From assembly GCF_002483315.1 (NCBI RefSeq), contig NZ_DLHR01000015.1, positions 108,957 through 172,956 of the forward strand: a DNA stretch of 64,000 nucleotides, written 5' to 3'. The DNA comes from Flavobacterium sp. UBA7663 (GTDB lineage Bacteria > Bacteroidota > Bacteroidia > Flavobacteriales > Flavobacteriaceae). The translations under genes and the position numbers were made by a program. This document shows, in pieces, positions 1-7,651 of the stretch. The notes below the pieces were generated by a model. That model saw nothing but the letters and a program-made list of their open reading frames with translations. It searched no databases and was not told the origin of the DNA. Position 1 is the first letter of the stretch. Each line of letters opens with the position of its first letter.

Positions 1-19
1 ACCGATAGACGAACGGGCC
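1..19 (-). tRNA. tRNA-Glu, 5' end only (runs off the window)
   Basis: Read on the minus strand, these bases give a seven-base acceptor arm GGCCCGT, then TC, then the D-arm start GTCTATCGGT. The TTCGTCTA block at positions 7-14 is the usual start of bacterial tRNA-Glu. Only the first 19 bases are present, so the anticodon cannot be read and the amino acid is inferred from the 5' end. A good promoter lies just upstream, and proS lies upstream on the same strand. Confidence 0.7.
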
Positions 20-45
20 ATTACATTAATTTTGTAATGCGAGTG

Positions 46-75
46 CAAAAATACAACTAATTTTGATTTCTGCAA
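46..75 (-). promoter_or_regulatory. Bacteroidota-type promoter of the tRNA-Glu gene
   Basis: On the minus strand a TTG (complement of 73-75) is followed after exactly 19 bases by TATTTTTG (complement of 46-53). This fits the -33 TTG / -7 TAnnTTTG promoter known from Bacteroidota. It lies about 27 bases before the tRNA start. Confidence 0.65.
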
Positions 76-103
76 GACCTTGTATAAAAATTTTTATTTT
101 TTT

Positions 104-1582
104 TTAGTATGCCTTAGCAAAAAGAACTCTTCCTTTAGACGGAGCACCAGTAAACATACATCTTCCCGCTTCTTCTACTCTATCTAAAGCGATACATCTG
201 ATAGTGGCTTTTGTAAGTTCTTTTATCTTTTCTTCCGTTTCAGCAGTACCATCCCAATGAGCTGCTAAAAAGCCTCCTTTGGTTTCCAATAGCTCTTTAA
301 ATTCTTCAAAAGAATTCACTTCAGTTATATGAGTATCTCTGTATTCCAATGCTTTAGCAAACATATCATTTTGAATAGTTTCTAATAAATTTTGAATATA
401 CGATGCTACACCTTCTTTAGAAACTACTTCTTTTGATAAATTATCTCTACGAGCAATTTCGTAAGTTCCATTTTCTAAATCGTTTGGTCCAAGGGCAATT
501 CGAACTGGAACTCCTTTTAATTCCCATTCTGCAAATTTGAATCCTGGTTTTTGTGTATCTCTATTATCATATTTAACTGAAATACCTAATTTTCTAAGTT
601 CAGCAGTTAAACCATTCACTTGTTCTGAAATCGCATCAAACTGCTCATCTGTTTTATATATAGGTACAATAACCACTTGAATTGGTGCTAAATTCGGAGG
701 TAAAACCAAACCTTTATCATCTGAATGCGTCATTACTAAAGCACCCATTAAACGCGTTGAAACTCCCCAAGAAGTTCCCCAAACATGTTCTTGTTTTCCT
801 TCTTTGTTAGCAAATTTCACATCAAAAGCTTTGGCAAAATTTTGACCTAAAAAGTGTGAAGTTCCCGCTTGCAATGCTTTTCCATCTTGCATTAAAGCCT
901 CAATACAATAGGTTTCATCTGCTCCAGCAAAACGTTCAGTTTCGGTTTTCAAACCTTTAATTACCGGAATTGCCATGAAATTTTGAGCAAAATCAGCATA
1001 TACATGCATCATTTTTTCTGATTCTTCAATCGCCTCCTGACGAGTTGCGTGAGCCGTATGACCTTCTTGCCATAAGAACTCAGCTGTTCGTAAAAACAAA
1101 CGTGTTCTCATTTCCCAACGCACTACATTTGCCCATTGGTTAATAAGTAAAGGTAAATCACGGTAAGACTGTACCCAACCTTTATATGTTGACCAAATAA
1201 TTGCCTCACTTGTAGGACGAACAATTAATTCTTCCTCTAATTTAGCATTTGGATCTACCATCAATTTTCCCGGTCTTTCCTCATCATTTTTCAAACGATA
1301 ATGTGTCACAATAGCACATTCCTTAGCAAAGCCTTCCGCATTTTTTTCTTCTGCTTCAAACATACTTTTTGGCACAAACAAGGGGAAATAAGCATTACTA
1401 TGTCCGGTTTCTTTAAACATTCTGTCTAATTCGGCTTGCATTTTTTCCCAAATTGCATAGCCATATGGTTTGATTACCATACATCCTCTTACTCCAGAAT
1501 TCTCTGCTAAATCAGCCTTTACGACTAGTTCGTTATACCATTTGGAATAATCTTCTGCTCTTGTTGTTAAGTTCTTGCTCAT
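104..1582 (-). CDS. proS: Proline-tRNA ligase (eukaryote/archaeal-like type)
   Basis: Charges tRNA-Pro with proline in the cytosol. The protein has about 492 residues, shorter than the roughly 570-residue E. coli enzyme, and lacks its inserted editing domain, so it belongs to the short class II ProRS type shared with archaea and eukaryotes and common in Bacteroidota. Class II motif 2 is visible around VVRWEMRTRLFLRTAEF, followed by WQEGHTAHAT, and motif 3 lies near GTSWGVSTRLMG. I choose the ATG at 1580-1582 (MSKNLTTRAEDYSKW); a longer frame adds 19 residues that do not resemble the family. The gene is transcribed toward the tRNA-Glu gene, with a short AT-rich gap between them. Identity is secure. 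Confidence 0.96.
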   Translation of the reverse strand: MSKNLTTRAEDYSKWYNELVVKADLAENSGVRGCMVIKPYGYAIWEKMQAELDRMFKETGHSNAYFPLFVPKSMFEAEEKNAEGFAKECAIVTHYRLKNDEERPGKLMVDPNAKLEEELIVRPTSEAIIWSTYKGWVQSYRDLPLLINQWANVVRWEMRTRLFLRTAEFLWQEGHTAHATRQEAIEESEKMMHVYADFAQNFMAIPVIKGLKTETERFAGADETYCIEALMQDGKALQAGTSHFLGQNFAKAFDVKFANKEGKQEHVWGTSWGVSTRLMGALVMTHSDDKGLVLPPNLAPIQVVIVPIYKTDEQFDAISEQVNGLTAELRKLGISVKYDNRDTQKPGFKFAEWELKGVPVRIALGPNDLENGTYEIARRDNLSKEVVSKEGVASYIQNLLETIQNDMFAKALEYRDTHITEVNSFEEFKELLETKGGFLAAHWDGTAETEEKIKELTKATIRCIALDRVEEAGRCMFTGAPSKGRVLFAKAY

Positions 1583-1681
1583 TATATATATTTTGGCACA
1601 AAAATTGTTTGTATAAATTTTAACTAATTTGTTCGGCAAAAATAGTTAAATTTGAGGTGTCCAACAATAAAAAAAAGAGCT

Positions 1682-2668
1682 ATGAAAACTTTTTACCCAA
1701 TTAATTCGAAAAATATTGCATTTTCCTTAATGGGATTACTAGCAATAATAACTACTTCATGTGGTTCCTATCAAAACTCATCTTACTACGATAATGATGG
1801 TGTTTACGGTTCTGAAAGACCTACCACTCAGGTAGAAAACAAATATTCTGAACAAAATTTAGAAAAATCGAATGAATACGCACAGCAGTTTAAAGCTATG
1901 CAAGAAGATTATTCTTACTTTACTGATGTTGACAATTATAATTCTCAAACACAAGATACTGTAGTAACCGTTTACAGAAACGAATCTAACAACAATTACG
2001 CCGGATGGGGAAATAACTCATCTGATGTAACCATAAATTATTATGATAATGGATGGGGCTGGAATAACTGGTACTCTCCTTATTGGGGTTATTCTAACAT
2101 TGGCTGGGGAGCTGGTTGGGGTTGGAATTCTTGGTATGGAGCAAACTGGGGTTGGGGTTGGAACTCATGGTACGGCCCAGGTTGGGGCTGGGGTTGGAAT
2201 AACTGGTATGGAAATAATTGGGGATGGAACGGATATTATGGCAATAATTGGGGATGGAATGGCTACTATGGAAGAGATGTAGTATACAATGGTGGAAGAA
2301 GAGGCGGCACAGGATACCATAATCCATCTAACAGAGGAAGAGATAATTATTCTAATGGAAGAACAAACACGCCTAGACCAAACTTTAACGGCACTAGAAA
2401 TAATCCTAGAACACAAAATAACGGAATTAGACCTTCGGTTAATCCTAGAAATACTCCAAGAGAAAACTCAACAGGAACACCAAGAAACAACAATTATTCT
2501 ACTCCAAGAAGCAATAGTTCTACACCAAGAACCAATAACTATTCAACTCCAAGAAGCAATAATAACTATTCAACTCCAAGAAGTTCTTCGGGAGGTAGTT
2601 TTGGAGGCAGCTCATCAGGAGGCGGAGGTCGTTCTGGAGGTGGAGGATCTAGAGGGGGTAGAGGTTAA
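1682..2668 (+). CDS. Trp/Asn/Gly/Tyr-rich exported lipoprotein, repetitive
   Basis: Function not recognised. Starting at the ATG at 1682 the protein has 328 residues, with a lipoprotein signal ending in a TTSCGS lipobox. Residues around 125-200 are short degenerate repeats built on GWGWNxWYG and WGWNGYYG. The last third is rich in Asn, Ser, Thr, Pro and Arg with recurrent YSTPRSN units and ends in a Gly/Ser/Arg tail. Such low-complexity, aromatic-rich lipoproteins are common in flavobacteria and are probably surface or periplasmic. The next gene, a FadL-like porin, begins 18 bases after the stop, so the two are probably co-transcribed. The many overlapping frames here come from the repeat composition and are not genes. 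Confidence 0.8.
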   Translation: MKTFYPINSKNIAFSLMGLLAIITTSCGSYQNSSYYDNDGVYGSERPTTQVENKYSEQNLEKSNEYAQQFKAMQEDYSYFTDVDNYNSQTQDTVVTVYRNESNNNYAGWGNNSSDVTINYYDNGWGWNNWYSPYWGYSNIGWGAGWGWNSWYGANWGWGWNSWYGPGWGWGWNNWYGNNWGWNGYYGNNWGWNGYYGRDVVYNGGRRGGTGYHNPSNRGRDNYSNGRTNTPRPNFNGTRNNPRTQNNGIRPSVNPRNTPRENSTGTPRNNNYSTPRSNSSTPRTNNYSTPRSNNNYSTPRSSSGGSFGGSSSGGGGRSGGGGSRGGRG

Positions 2669-2686
2669 TTAAAATTGTATTTACAT

Positions 2687-4162
2687 ATGAAAAAGATATT
2701 TTTAGTAATAGCACTTAACTTGTCATTCTTTTCAATTGCTCAAGAAATGACTACAAATGATGCACTTAGATATGCCGTTGAAAATATGAATGGAACCGCT
2801 CGCTTCAGAGGAATGAGTGGCGCTTTTGGAGCAGTTGGTGGCGATTTATCAGCTATCAACATTAATCCAGCGGGTTCCTTATTTTTTAACAATAATTTTG
2901 CGAGTGCTACTATTTCAAGCTTTAATAATAGTAATAATGCTAATTACTTTGGAACCAAAAACAAAGAAAATTTTAGCACATTAGATTTAAATCAGATTGG
3001 TGCTGTATTAGTTTTTAATGATACTTCTGGAAAATCTGAATGGAATAAAATTTCAGTTGCATTAAATTATGACAACACGAATAATTTTGACAACCGTATA
3101 TTTACTTCGGGAATAAACCCATTTAATTCTATTTCGAACTATTTTGTTGACCAAGCCAACTTTTTTGCTGATACTCCTTTCAACGATTATCAGTTTGATA
3201 TGGCTTTCGAAACTTACATTATAGATCCGCATCCAACAACACCAAATCAGTATGTTTCTAATGTATCGCCTGGAGGAAATTATTATCAAGACTATTTTGC
3301 AACTTCAAATGGATACAACGGAAAACTAACTGCTAATGTTGCTACAAGTTACAAAGACAAATTGTTTTTAGGAATAAACCTTAACGCTCATTTTACAGAT
3401 TATGTATTAACTACAAGTTTATATGAAAACAATGATAATCCAGAAAACCCTAGTACACAACCTACAATTAGAAATATAGTTTTCGATAATCAGTTAAGCA
3501 CCTATGGCTCTGGTTTCTCATTTAATTTAGGTGCTATATATAAAGTAAACGAATCTTTAAGATTAGGAGCTTCTTATGAATCGCCAACTTGGTATAATTT
3601 AAACGATGAATTAGTTCAAGATTTATATACTTATGGAAATGTGAATGTTCCTTCTGGAGATGAAAGTCGCTATTACGGAAGTCCTATTTTTGTTTTCCCT
3701 ACTTACAGATTAAGAACCCCAAGCAAAATCACAGGTAGCGCTGCTTACATTATTAATAAAAAAGGATTAATTAGTATTGATGTGGCAACGAAAGATTACA
3801 GTAATATTGAATACAAAAACACTAATCAAAACAATTTTAGAGATTTAAACTCTCAAATGAGCACAGAATTAAAAAATGCTTACGAAATAAGAATTGGTGG
3901 TGAATATAAAATCAAACAATGGAGCTTAAGAGGAGGTTATCGTTTTGAAGAAAGTCCTTATGAAACAGGAGATGTTATTGGAGATTTAACTGGGTATTCT
4001 GCAGGTGTGGGTTACAATTTTGGTGAAAGTAAGTTAGATTTATCTTATGCCAATTCACACAGAAATTACAATCAAAATCTGATTTCTTCTGGAATGACAG
4101 ATACTGCAAGAATTAGAAATGTTCAAAACAATGTATCATTAACTTATTCCATAAACTTCTAA
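2687..4162 (+). CDS. Outer-membrane transport protein, FadL/OmpP1-like
   Basis: Probable outer-membrane beta-barrel for hydrophobic substrates. The 491-residue protein starts at the ATG at 2687 (MKKIFLVIALNL) with a signal peptide ending near SIAQ. The mature N-terminus carries the FadL-type pattern: a DALRYA segment, then RFRGMSGAFGAVGGDLSAI and NPAGS. The rest is alternating beta-strand sequence, ending in an aromatic-terminated strand (LTYSINF), as expected for a Bam-inserted barrel. It follows the repetitive lipoprotein closely and is followed by a strong terminator. Fatty acid or other hydrophobic transport is inferred from the family; no substrate is visible. Confidence 0.85.
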   Translation: MKKIFLVIALNLSFFSIAQEMTTNDALRYAVENMNGTARFRGMSGAFGAVGGDLSAININPAGSLFFNNNFASATISSFNNSNNANYFGTKNKENFSTLDLNQIGAVLVFNDTSGKSEWNKISVALNYDNTNNFDNRIFTSGINPFNSISNYFVDQANFFADTPFNDYQFDMAFETYIIDPHPTTPNQYVSNVSPGGNYYQDYFATSNGYNGKLTANVATSYKDKLFLGINLNAHFTDYVLTTSLYENNDNPENPSTQPTIRNIVFDNQLSTYGSGFSFNLGAIYKVNESLRLGASYESPTWYNLNDELVQDLYTYGNVNVPSGDESRYYGSPIFVFPTYRLRTPSKITGSAAYIINKKGLISIDVATKDYSNIEYKNTNQNNFRDLNSQMSTELKNAYEIRIGGEYKIKQWSLRGGYRFEESPYETGDVIGDLTGYSAGVGYNFGESKLDLSYANSHRNYNQNLISSGMTDTARIRNVQNNVSLTYSINF

Positions 4163-4180
4163 GAAAGAAAAAACATATTA

Positions 4181-4210
4181 AACCACTTCTTCAACCGAAG
4201 TGGTTTTTTT
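4181..4210 (+). terminator. Rho-independent terminator after the FadL-like gene
   Basis: A perfect 9-bp stem AACCACTTC / GAAGTGGTT with a 7-base loop, followed by a run of T. Confidence 0.85.
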
Positions 4211-4229
4211 ATACCCAAACCATAACTAC

Positions 4230-4292
4230 TAGCCCCGATGGAAGCGACATCACGCCTTTTCAGATATAGCGGACAGCGGGACCAAAAACATT
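4230..4292 (+). ncRNA. Candidate structured intergenic element of flavobacteria
   Basis: This GC-richer island sits between a terminator and rimO and does not encode a protein. It begins TAGCCCCGATGGAAGCG and ends AGATATAGCGGACAGCGGG. The outer CCCG can pair with CGGG near the end, and GATG (4237-4240) can pair with CATC (4248-4251). From memory, the same two blocks recur between genes in many Flavobacterium genomes, usually with a longer variable hairpin between them. It may correspond to the Rfam Flavo-1 motif, but I cannot verify this. Confidence 0.45.
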
Positions 4293-4334
4293 AAAAAATT
4301 TCCAAACGCTGGTGCTTCTACTGATTATTTTATG

Positions 4335-4342
4335 TAATTTTG
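4335..4342 (+). promoter_or_regulatory. Probable -7 box of rimO
   Basis: TAATTTTG matches TAnnTTTG and lies 18 bases before the chosen rimO start. No clear -33 TTG at 19 bases. Confidence 0.45.
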
Positions 4343-4360
4343 CACCTCAAATTTAAAAGC

Positions 4361-5665
4361 ATGAGAACCAAATCGTTAAAGAAAAATAAAATCAATGTAA
4401 TTACACTTGGATGTTCTAAAAACACTTACGACAGTGAGGTTTTAATGGGACAACTAAAAGCCAACGGAAAAGATGTAGCACATGAACAAGAAGGCAATAT
4501 CGTAGTAATTAACACATGTGGTTTTATTGATAATGCAAAGGAAGAATCGGTAAATACGATTTTGGAATATGTTGACAAAAAAGAGCAAGGTTTAGTAGAT
4601 AAAGTATTCGTTACCGGATGTTTATCTGAAAGATATCGCCCAGATTTAGAGAAAGAAATTCCAGATGTTGACCAATATTTTGGAACTACAGAATTACCAC
4701 TTTTATTGAAAGCTTTAGGTGCCGATTACAAACACGAATTACTTGGTGAACGTTTAACTACAACGCCAAAAAACTACGCCTATTTAAAAATTGCTGAAGG
4801 TTGTGATAGACCTTGTAGTTTTTGTGCAATTCCTTTGATGCGTGGAAAACACGTTTCGCAACCTATTGAAAAATTGGTAAGAGAAGCAGAAGGTTTGGCT
4901 AAAAATGGTGTAAAAGAATTAATTTTAATTGCCCAAGATTTAACTTACTACGGATTAGATTTATACAAAAAACGTAATCTTGCCGAATTACTTGAAAACT
5001 TAGCTAAAGTAGAAGGTATCGAATGGATTCGTTTGCATTATGCTTTTCCAAGTGGTTTTCCAATGGACGTTTTAGATTTGATGAAACGTGAACCAAAAAT
5101 TTGTAATTATATTGATATTCCGTTGCAACACATTTCAGATGATATTTTGAAATCGATGAAACGTGGAACAACAAAAGAAAAAACAACAAAATTATTACAA
5201 GAATTTAGAGAGCGTGTTCCTGGAATGACAATTAGAACTACTTTAATTGTAGGTTATCCGGGTGAAACTCAAAAAGATTTCGAAATTCTACGTGATTGGG
5301 TTCAAGAAATGAAATTTGAACGATTAGGATGTTTTACCTACTCACATGAAGAAAACACAGGAGCTTTTGCTTTAGTTGACGATGTTCCTCAAGAAGTAAA
5401 ACAAGCTCGTGCCGCTGAAATCATGGATTTACAATCGCAAATTTCATGGGATTTGAATCAGGAAAAAATTGGTCAAACCTTCAAATGTGTAATTGATAGA
5501 AAAGAAGGTCAATATTTCATTGGAAGAACAGAATTTGATAGCCCAGATGTAGATAATGAAGTATTGGTAGATGCTTCAAAATACTATTTGAAAACAGGTG
5601 ATTTTGTAAACTTAAAAATAACAGATGCTACAGAATTTGATTTGTATGCCGAACCAATATCATAA
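4361..5665 (+). CDS. rimO: Ribosomal protein uS12 (Asp) methylthiotransferase RimO
   Basis: A radical-SAM, two [4Fe-4S] cluster enzyme that adds a methylthio group to an aspartate of ribosomal protein S12. The 434-residue protein starts at the ATG at 4361. The N-terminal methylthiotransferase domain begins NVITLGCSKNTYDSE, with later cluster cysteines in NTCGF and TGCLSER. The radical-SAM motif CDRPCSFC lies near residue 150, and the last 65 or so residues fit a TRAM RNA-binding domain. CAIPLMRGKHVS after the SAM motif is typical of RimO rather than MiaB. A small exported protein begins 3 bases after the stop. Confidence 0.95.
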   Translation: MRTKSLKKNKINVITLGCSKNTYDSEVLMGQLKANGKDVAHEQEGNIVVINTCGFIDNAKEESVNTILEYVDKKEQGLVDKVFVTGCLSERYRPDLEKEIPDVDQYFGTTELPLLLKALGADYKHELLGERLTTTPKNYAYLKIAEGCDRPCSFCAIPLMRGKHVSQPIEKLVREAEGLAKNGVKELILIAQDLTYYGLDLYKKRNLAELLENLAKVEGIEWIRLHYAFPSGFPMDVLDLMKREPKICNYIDIPLQHISDDILKSMKRGTTKEKTTKLLQEFRERVPGMTIRTTLIVGYPGETQKDFEILRDWVQEMKFERLGCFTYSHEENTGAFALVDDVPQEVKQARAAEIMDLQSQISWDLNQEKIGQTFKCVIDRKEGQYFIGRTEFDSPDVDNEVLVDASKYYLKTGDFVNLKITDATEFDLYAEPIS

Positions 5666-5668
5666 ACT

Positions 5669-6043
5669 ATGAAAAAAATATTCTTTTTAATTCTTATCGG
5701 TTTTTCATTTTTCAATTCAAATGCACAAGTAGACAGGCGGATTGGCACAGGTCAATACAAAAATGGAAACCAAAATAAAAAAGTTGATTTAGTTGAAACT
5801 TCTGTAGAATCTCTAAAAGAAAAATTAAATTTAGATGGTTTTCAAGAAGCTATAGTGCGAAATCTAGTTAAAGACAATCAAGCTAAATCAAAAGAAATAA
5901 TTGAAGCTGTTAGTTATAGTGATATAGAAAAGAAAAACCTACTCACAGAGCTAGGAGAGAAATTTAATACGGAAATTAAAAAAATATTGCTTCCTGAACA
6001 GATAGAAAAATACGAAAAACTCATTTCAAAAAATAAAAGATAA
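5669..6043 (+). CDS. Small exported helical protein, function unknown
   Basis: A 124-residue protein with a signal peptide (MKKIFFLILIGFSFF, cleavage near NAQ). The mature part is short, charged and predicted helical, with two stretches (LKEKLNLDGFQEAIVRNLV and ILLPEQIEKYEKL) whose pattern recalls the Spy/CpxP-type helical proteins. That resemblance is weak and I would not assign a chaperone role. It starts 3 bases after rimO and is almost certainly translated from the same transcript. Confidence 0.75.
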   Translation: MKKIFFLILIGFSFFNSNAQVDRRIGTGQYKNGNQNKKVDLVETSVESLKEKLNLDGFQEAIVRNLVKDNQAKSKEIIEAVSYSDIEKKNLLTELGEKFNTEIKKILLPEQIEKYEKLISKNKR

Positions 6044-6122
6044 ATCCTCGAAAATGATAAATATCATATACCTGTTTAGAATTGATTACTAACTTTGAGT
6101 ATAGAAATTTAAAACCAGCATT

Positions 6123-6359
6123 ATGATAACTAAACATCCTATTTACCAAGATTTCCCTGAACACGCAGACAAGATTAAAGTCCTGTTTCATAATAATGAT
6201 GAATTTCAGGTTTTATTAAACTCTTACGCAGAGTTAGATAACAAAATTTACAAAATAGAAACCGATGAAGAGCTTGCTATGGATGACGAATTAAGTCATT
6301 TGAGAAAAGATAGAGTTTTTTTAAAAGATGAAATTTATACTTTTTTAAAAAATAGTTAG
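6123..6359 (+). CDS. YdcH/DUF465-family small protein
   Basis: A 78-residue cytosolic helical protein with the YdcH layout: an N-terminal HPIYQDFPEHADKIK segment, then a charged central helix, and the C-terminal LRKDRVFLKDEIYTFL that marks the family. The family is widespread and of unknown molecular function. It follows the rimO pair after 79 bases, with a bidirectional terminator just beyond. Confidence 0.85.
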   Translation: MITKHPIYQDFPEHADKIKVLFHNNDEFQVLLNSYAELDNKIYKIETDEELAMDDELSHLRKDRVFLKDEIYTFLKNS

Positions 6360-6372
6360 AAAATATTCTACA

Positions 6373-6397
6373 AAAAACCGCTTTAAAAGCGGTTTTT
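6373..6397. terminator. Bidirectional terminator between convergent genes
   Basis: A perfect stem AAAAACCGCTTT / AAAGCGGTTTTT closed by a single-base loop position. It serves the YdcH gene and the LysM hydrolase gene, which converge here. Confidence 0.85.
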
Positions 6398-6413
6398 GTT
6401 TTATTAATAATCT

Positions 6414-7547
6414 CTAGTTTTCTAAAACTCTATTAATTTGAACAAAACGTCTTTTATAATATGGCTCTTCAGTAGAAGAAATAATTACGCCTGCTTGAAC
6501 TGAAGAATGAATAAATTTAATTTCATCGCCGTTAATTTCGGTAATCATTCCAACGTGATTGATACTTCCTCTACCATTTGTAGTAAAGAAAATCAAATCT
6601 CCTTTTTGCGCTTGACTTCTATCAATCTTAAAACCAGCACCAACAGCCATTGAACTTGACGAACGAGGTAAAGTCATATCAATATTTTTAAAAGTAGAAA
6701 ACATCAAACCCGAACAATCAAAACCAGCACTTGTAGTTCCTCCTCCTCTATAACGAGTTCCAATATATTGTGATGCCTTAGCTATTAAGAATTCAGCCTT
6801 AGACATATTTTCTGGAGAAAGCTCTTCAATTTCTTTTGAAGCTTCAACTACAATATTTTGATTTTTTTCTAATTCGACATTTCCCTTCTTAACAATAACT
6901 TCATAACCAATAGGCAAGTTCGCTACGATTTCAGGATTCATTTCTTCTAAATCTTTAACACTGACTTTGTACTTTTTCGAAAGTTTATATAAAGTTTCTC
7001 CTTTAGTAACCGTATGCACTTTATTTCCTAGCTCATCGGTACATAAATTAGCATCCATATTAGTTGGATTTAAAACTTCAGCAACAACTATTTTTGTCTC
7101 TTTAGGCTTTTTTTCTTTTGGAGATTCTTTTTTAGCAGAAATAACTATTTTATCACCGATTTGAATCGCCTCTGGCTTGATATCAGGATTTAATTCTTTT
7201 AATTTTTCCAGACTAATATCGTATTTTTTTGCAATTTTATAAAGCGATTCACCTGATTCTACGATATGAGTTTCGGAACTTAAATTCTTAGATGAATTAA
7301 CTTCTCTCTTATCTTTTGATTTTGATTTTGATTTTTTATTCGGAATTAACAAAACTGTCTTTAATTGTAACAAAGCGCCTTTCGATTTAGGATTTAATTC
7401 ATAAATATCCGATTCGCTTACTTTATACTTTTTAGCAATGGAATAAATAGATTCTCCTTCCACGACAGTGTGTTTAATAGTCTTTTGTGAAAAAACTATA
7501 CTACTGCAGAAGAAAAGAAAAAAAGTTACAATTTGTATTAATCTCAT
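6414..7547 (-). CDS. LysM-domain NlpC/P60 peptidoglycan hydrolase
   Basis: Probably cleaves peptide stems in peptidoglycan in the periplasm or at the outer face of the wall. The 377-residue protein has a signal peptide (to about VFSQ), then three LysM domains (about residues 25-70, 92-135 and 175-217) separated by Lys/Ser-rich linkers, then an NlpC/P60 domain of about 125 residues. The catalytic Cys is visible in FDCSGLMF, with the conserved His in SINHVGMI and a third polar residue in FIHSS. All key residues are present, so it should be active. It stands alone between a convergent gene and a terminator. Confidence 0.93.
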   Translation of the reverse strand: MRLIQIVTFFLFFCSSIVFSQKTIKHTVVEGESIYSIAKKYKVSESDIYELNPKSKGALLQLKTVLLIPNKKSKSKSKDKREVNSSKNLSSETHIVESGESLYKIAKKYDISLEKLKELNPDIKPEAIQIGDKIVISAKKESPKEKKPKETKIVVAEVLNPTNMDANLCTDELGNKVHTVTKGETLYKLSKKYKVSVKDLEEMNPEIVANLPIGYEVIVKKGNVELEKNQNIVVEASKEIEELSPENMSKAEFLIAKASQYIGTRYRGGGTTSAGFDCSGLMFSTFKNIDMTLPRSSSSMAVGAGFKIDRSQAQKGDLIFFTTNGRGSINHVGMITEINGDEIKFIHSSVQAGVIISSTEEPYYKRRFVQINRVLEN

Positions 7548-7599
7548 TTAGAATTAGTTTAGATGGGTTATAGCTATTTTTAAGGTTTGCAAGATAAAA

Positions 7600-7625
7600 A
7601 AAACTCCCTTTAAAGAGGGAGTTTT
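7600..7625 (-). terminator. Terminator of the mitochondrial-type aconitase
   Basis: A 10-bp stem AAAACTCCCT / AGGGAGTTTT with a 6-base loop; on the minus strand it is followed by a run of T. Confidence 0.85.
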
Positions 7626-7651
7626 AACATTATTTTAAATTCAAAACTAAA

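Noticed and set aside
2043..2416. Overlapping frames in both directions inside the aromatic-repeat lipoprotein
   Set aside because: They come from the repetitive GGN/TGG composition of the gene, lack homology and starts, and have implausible residue content.
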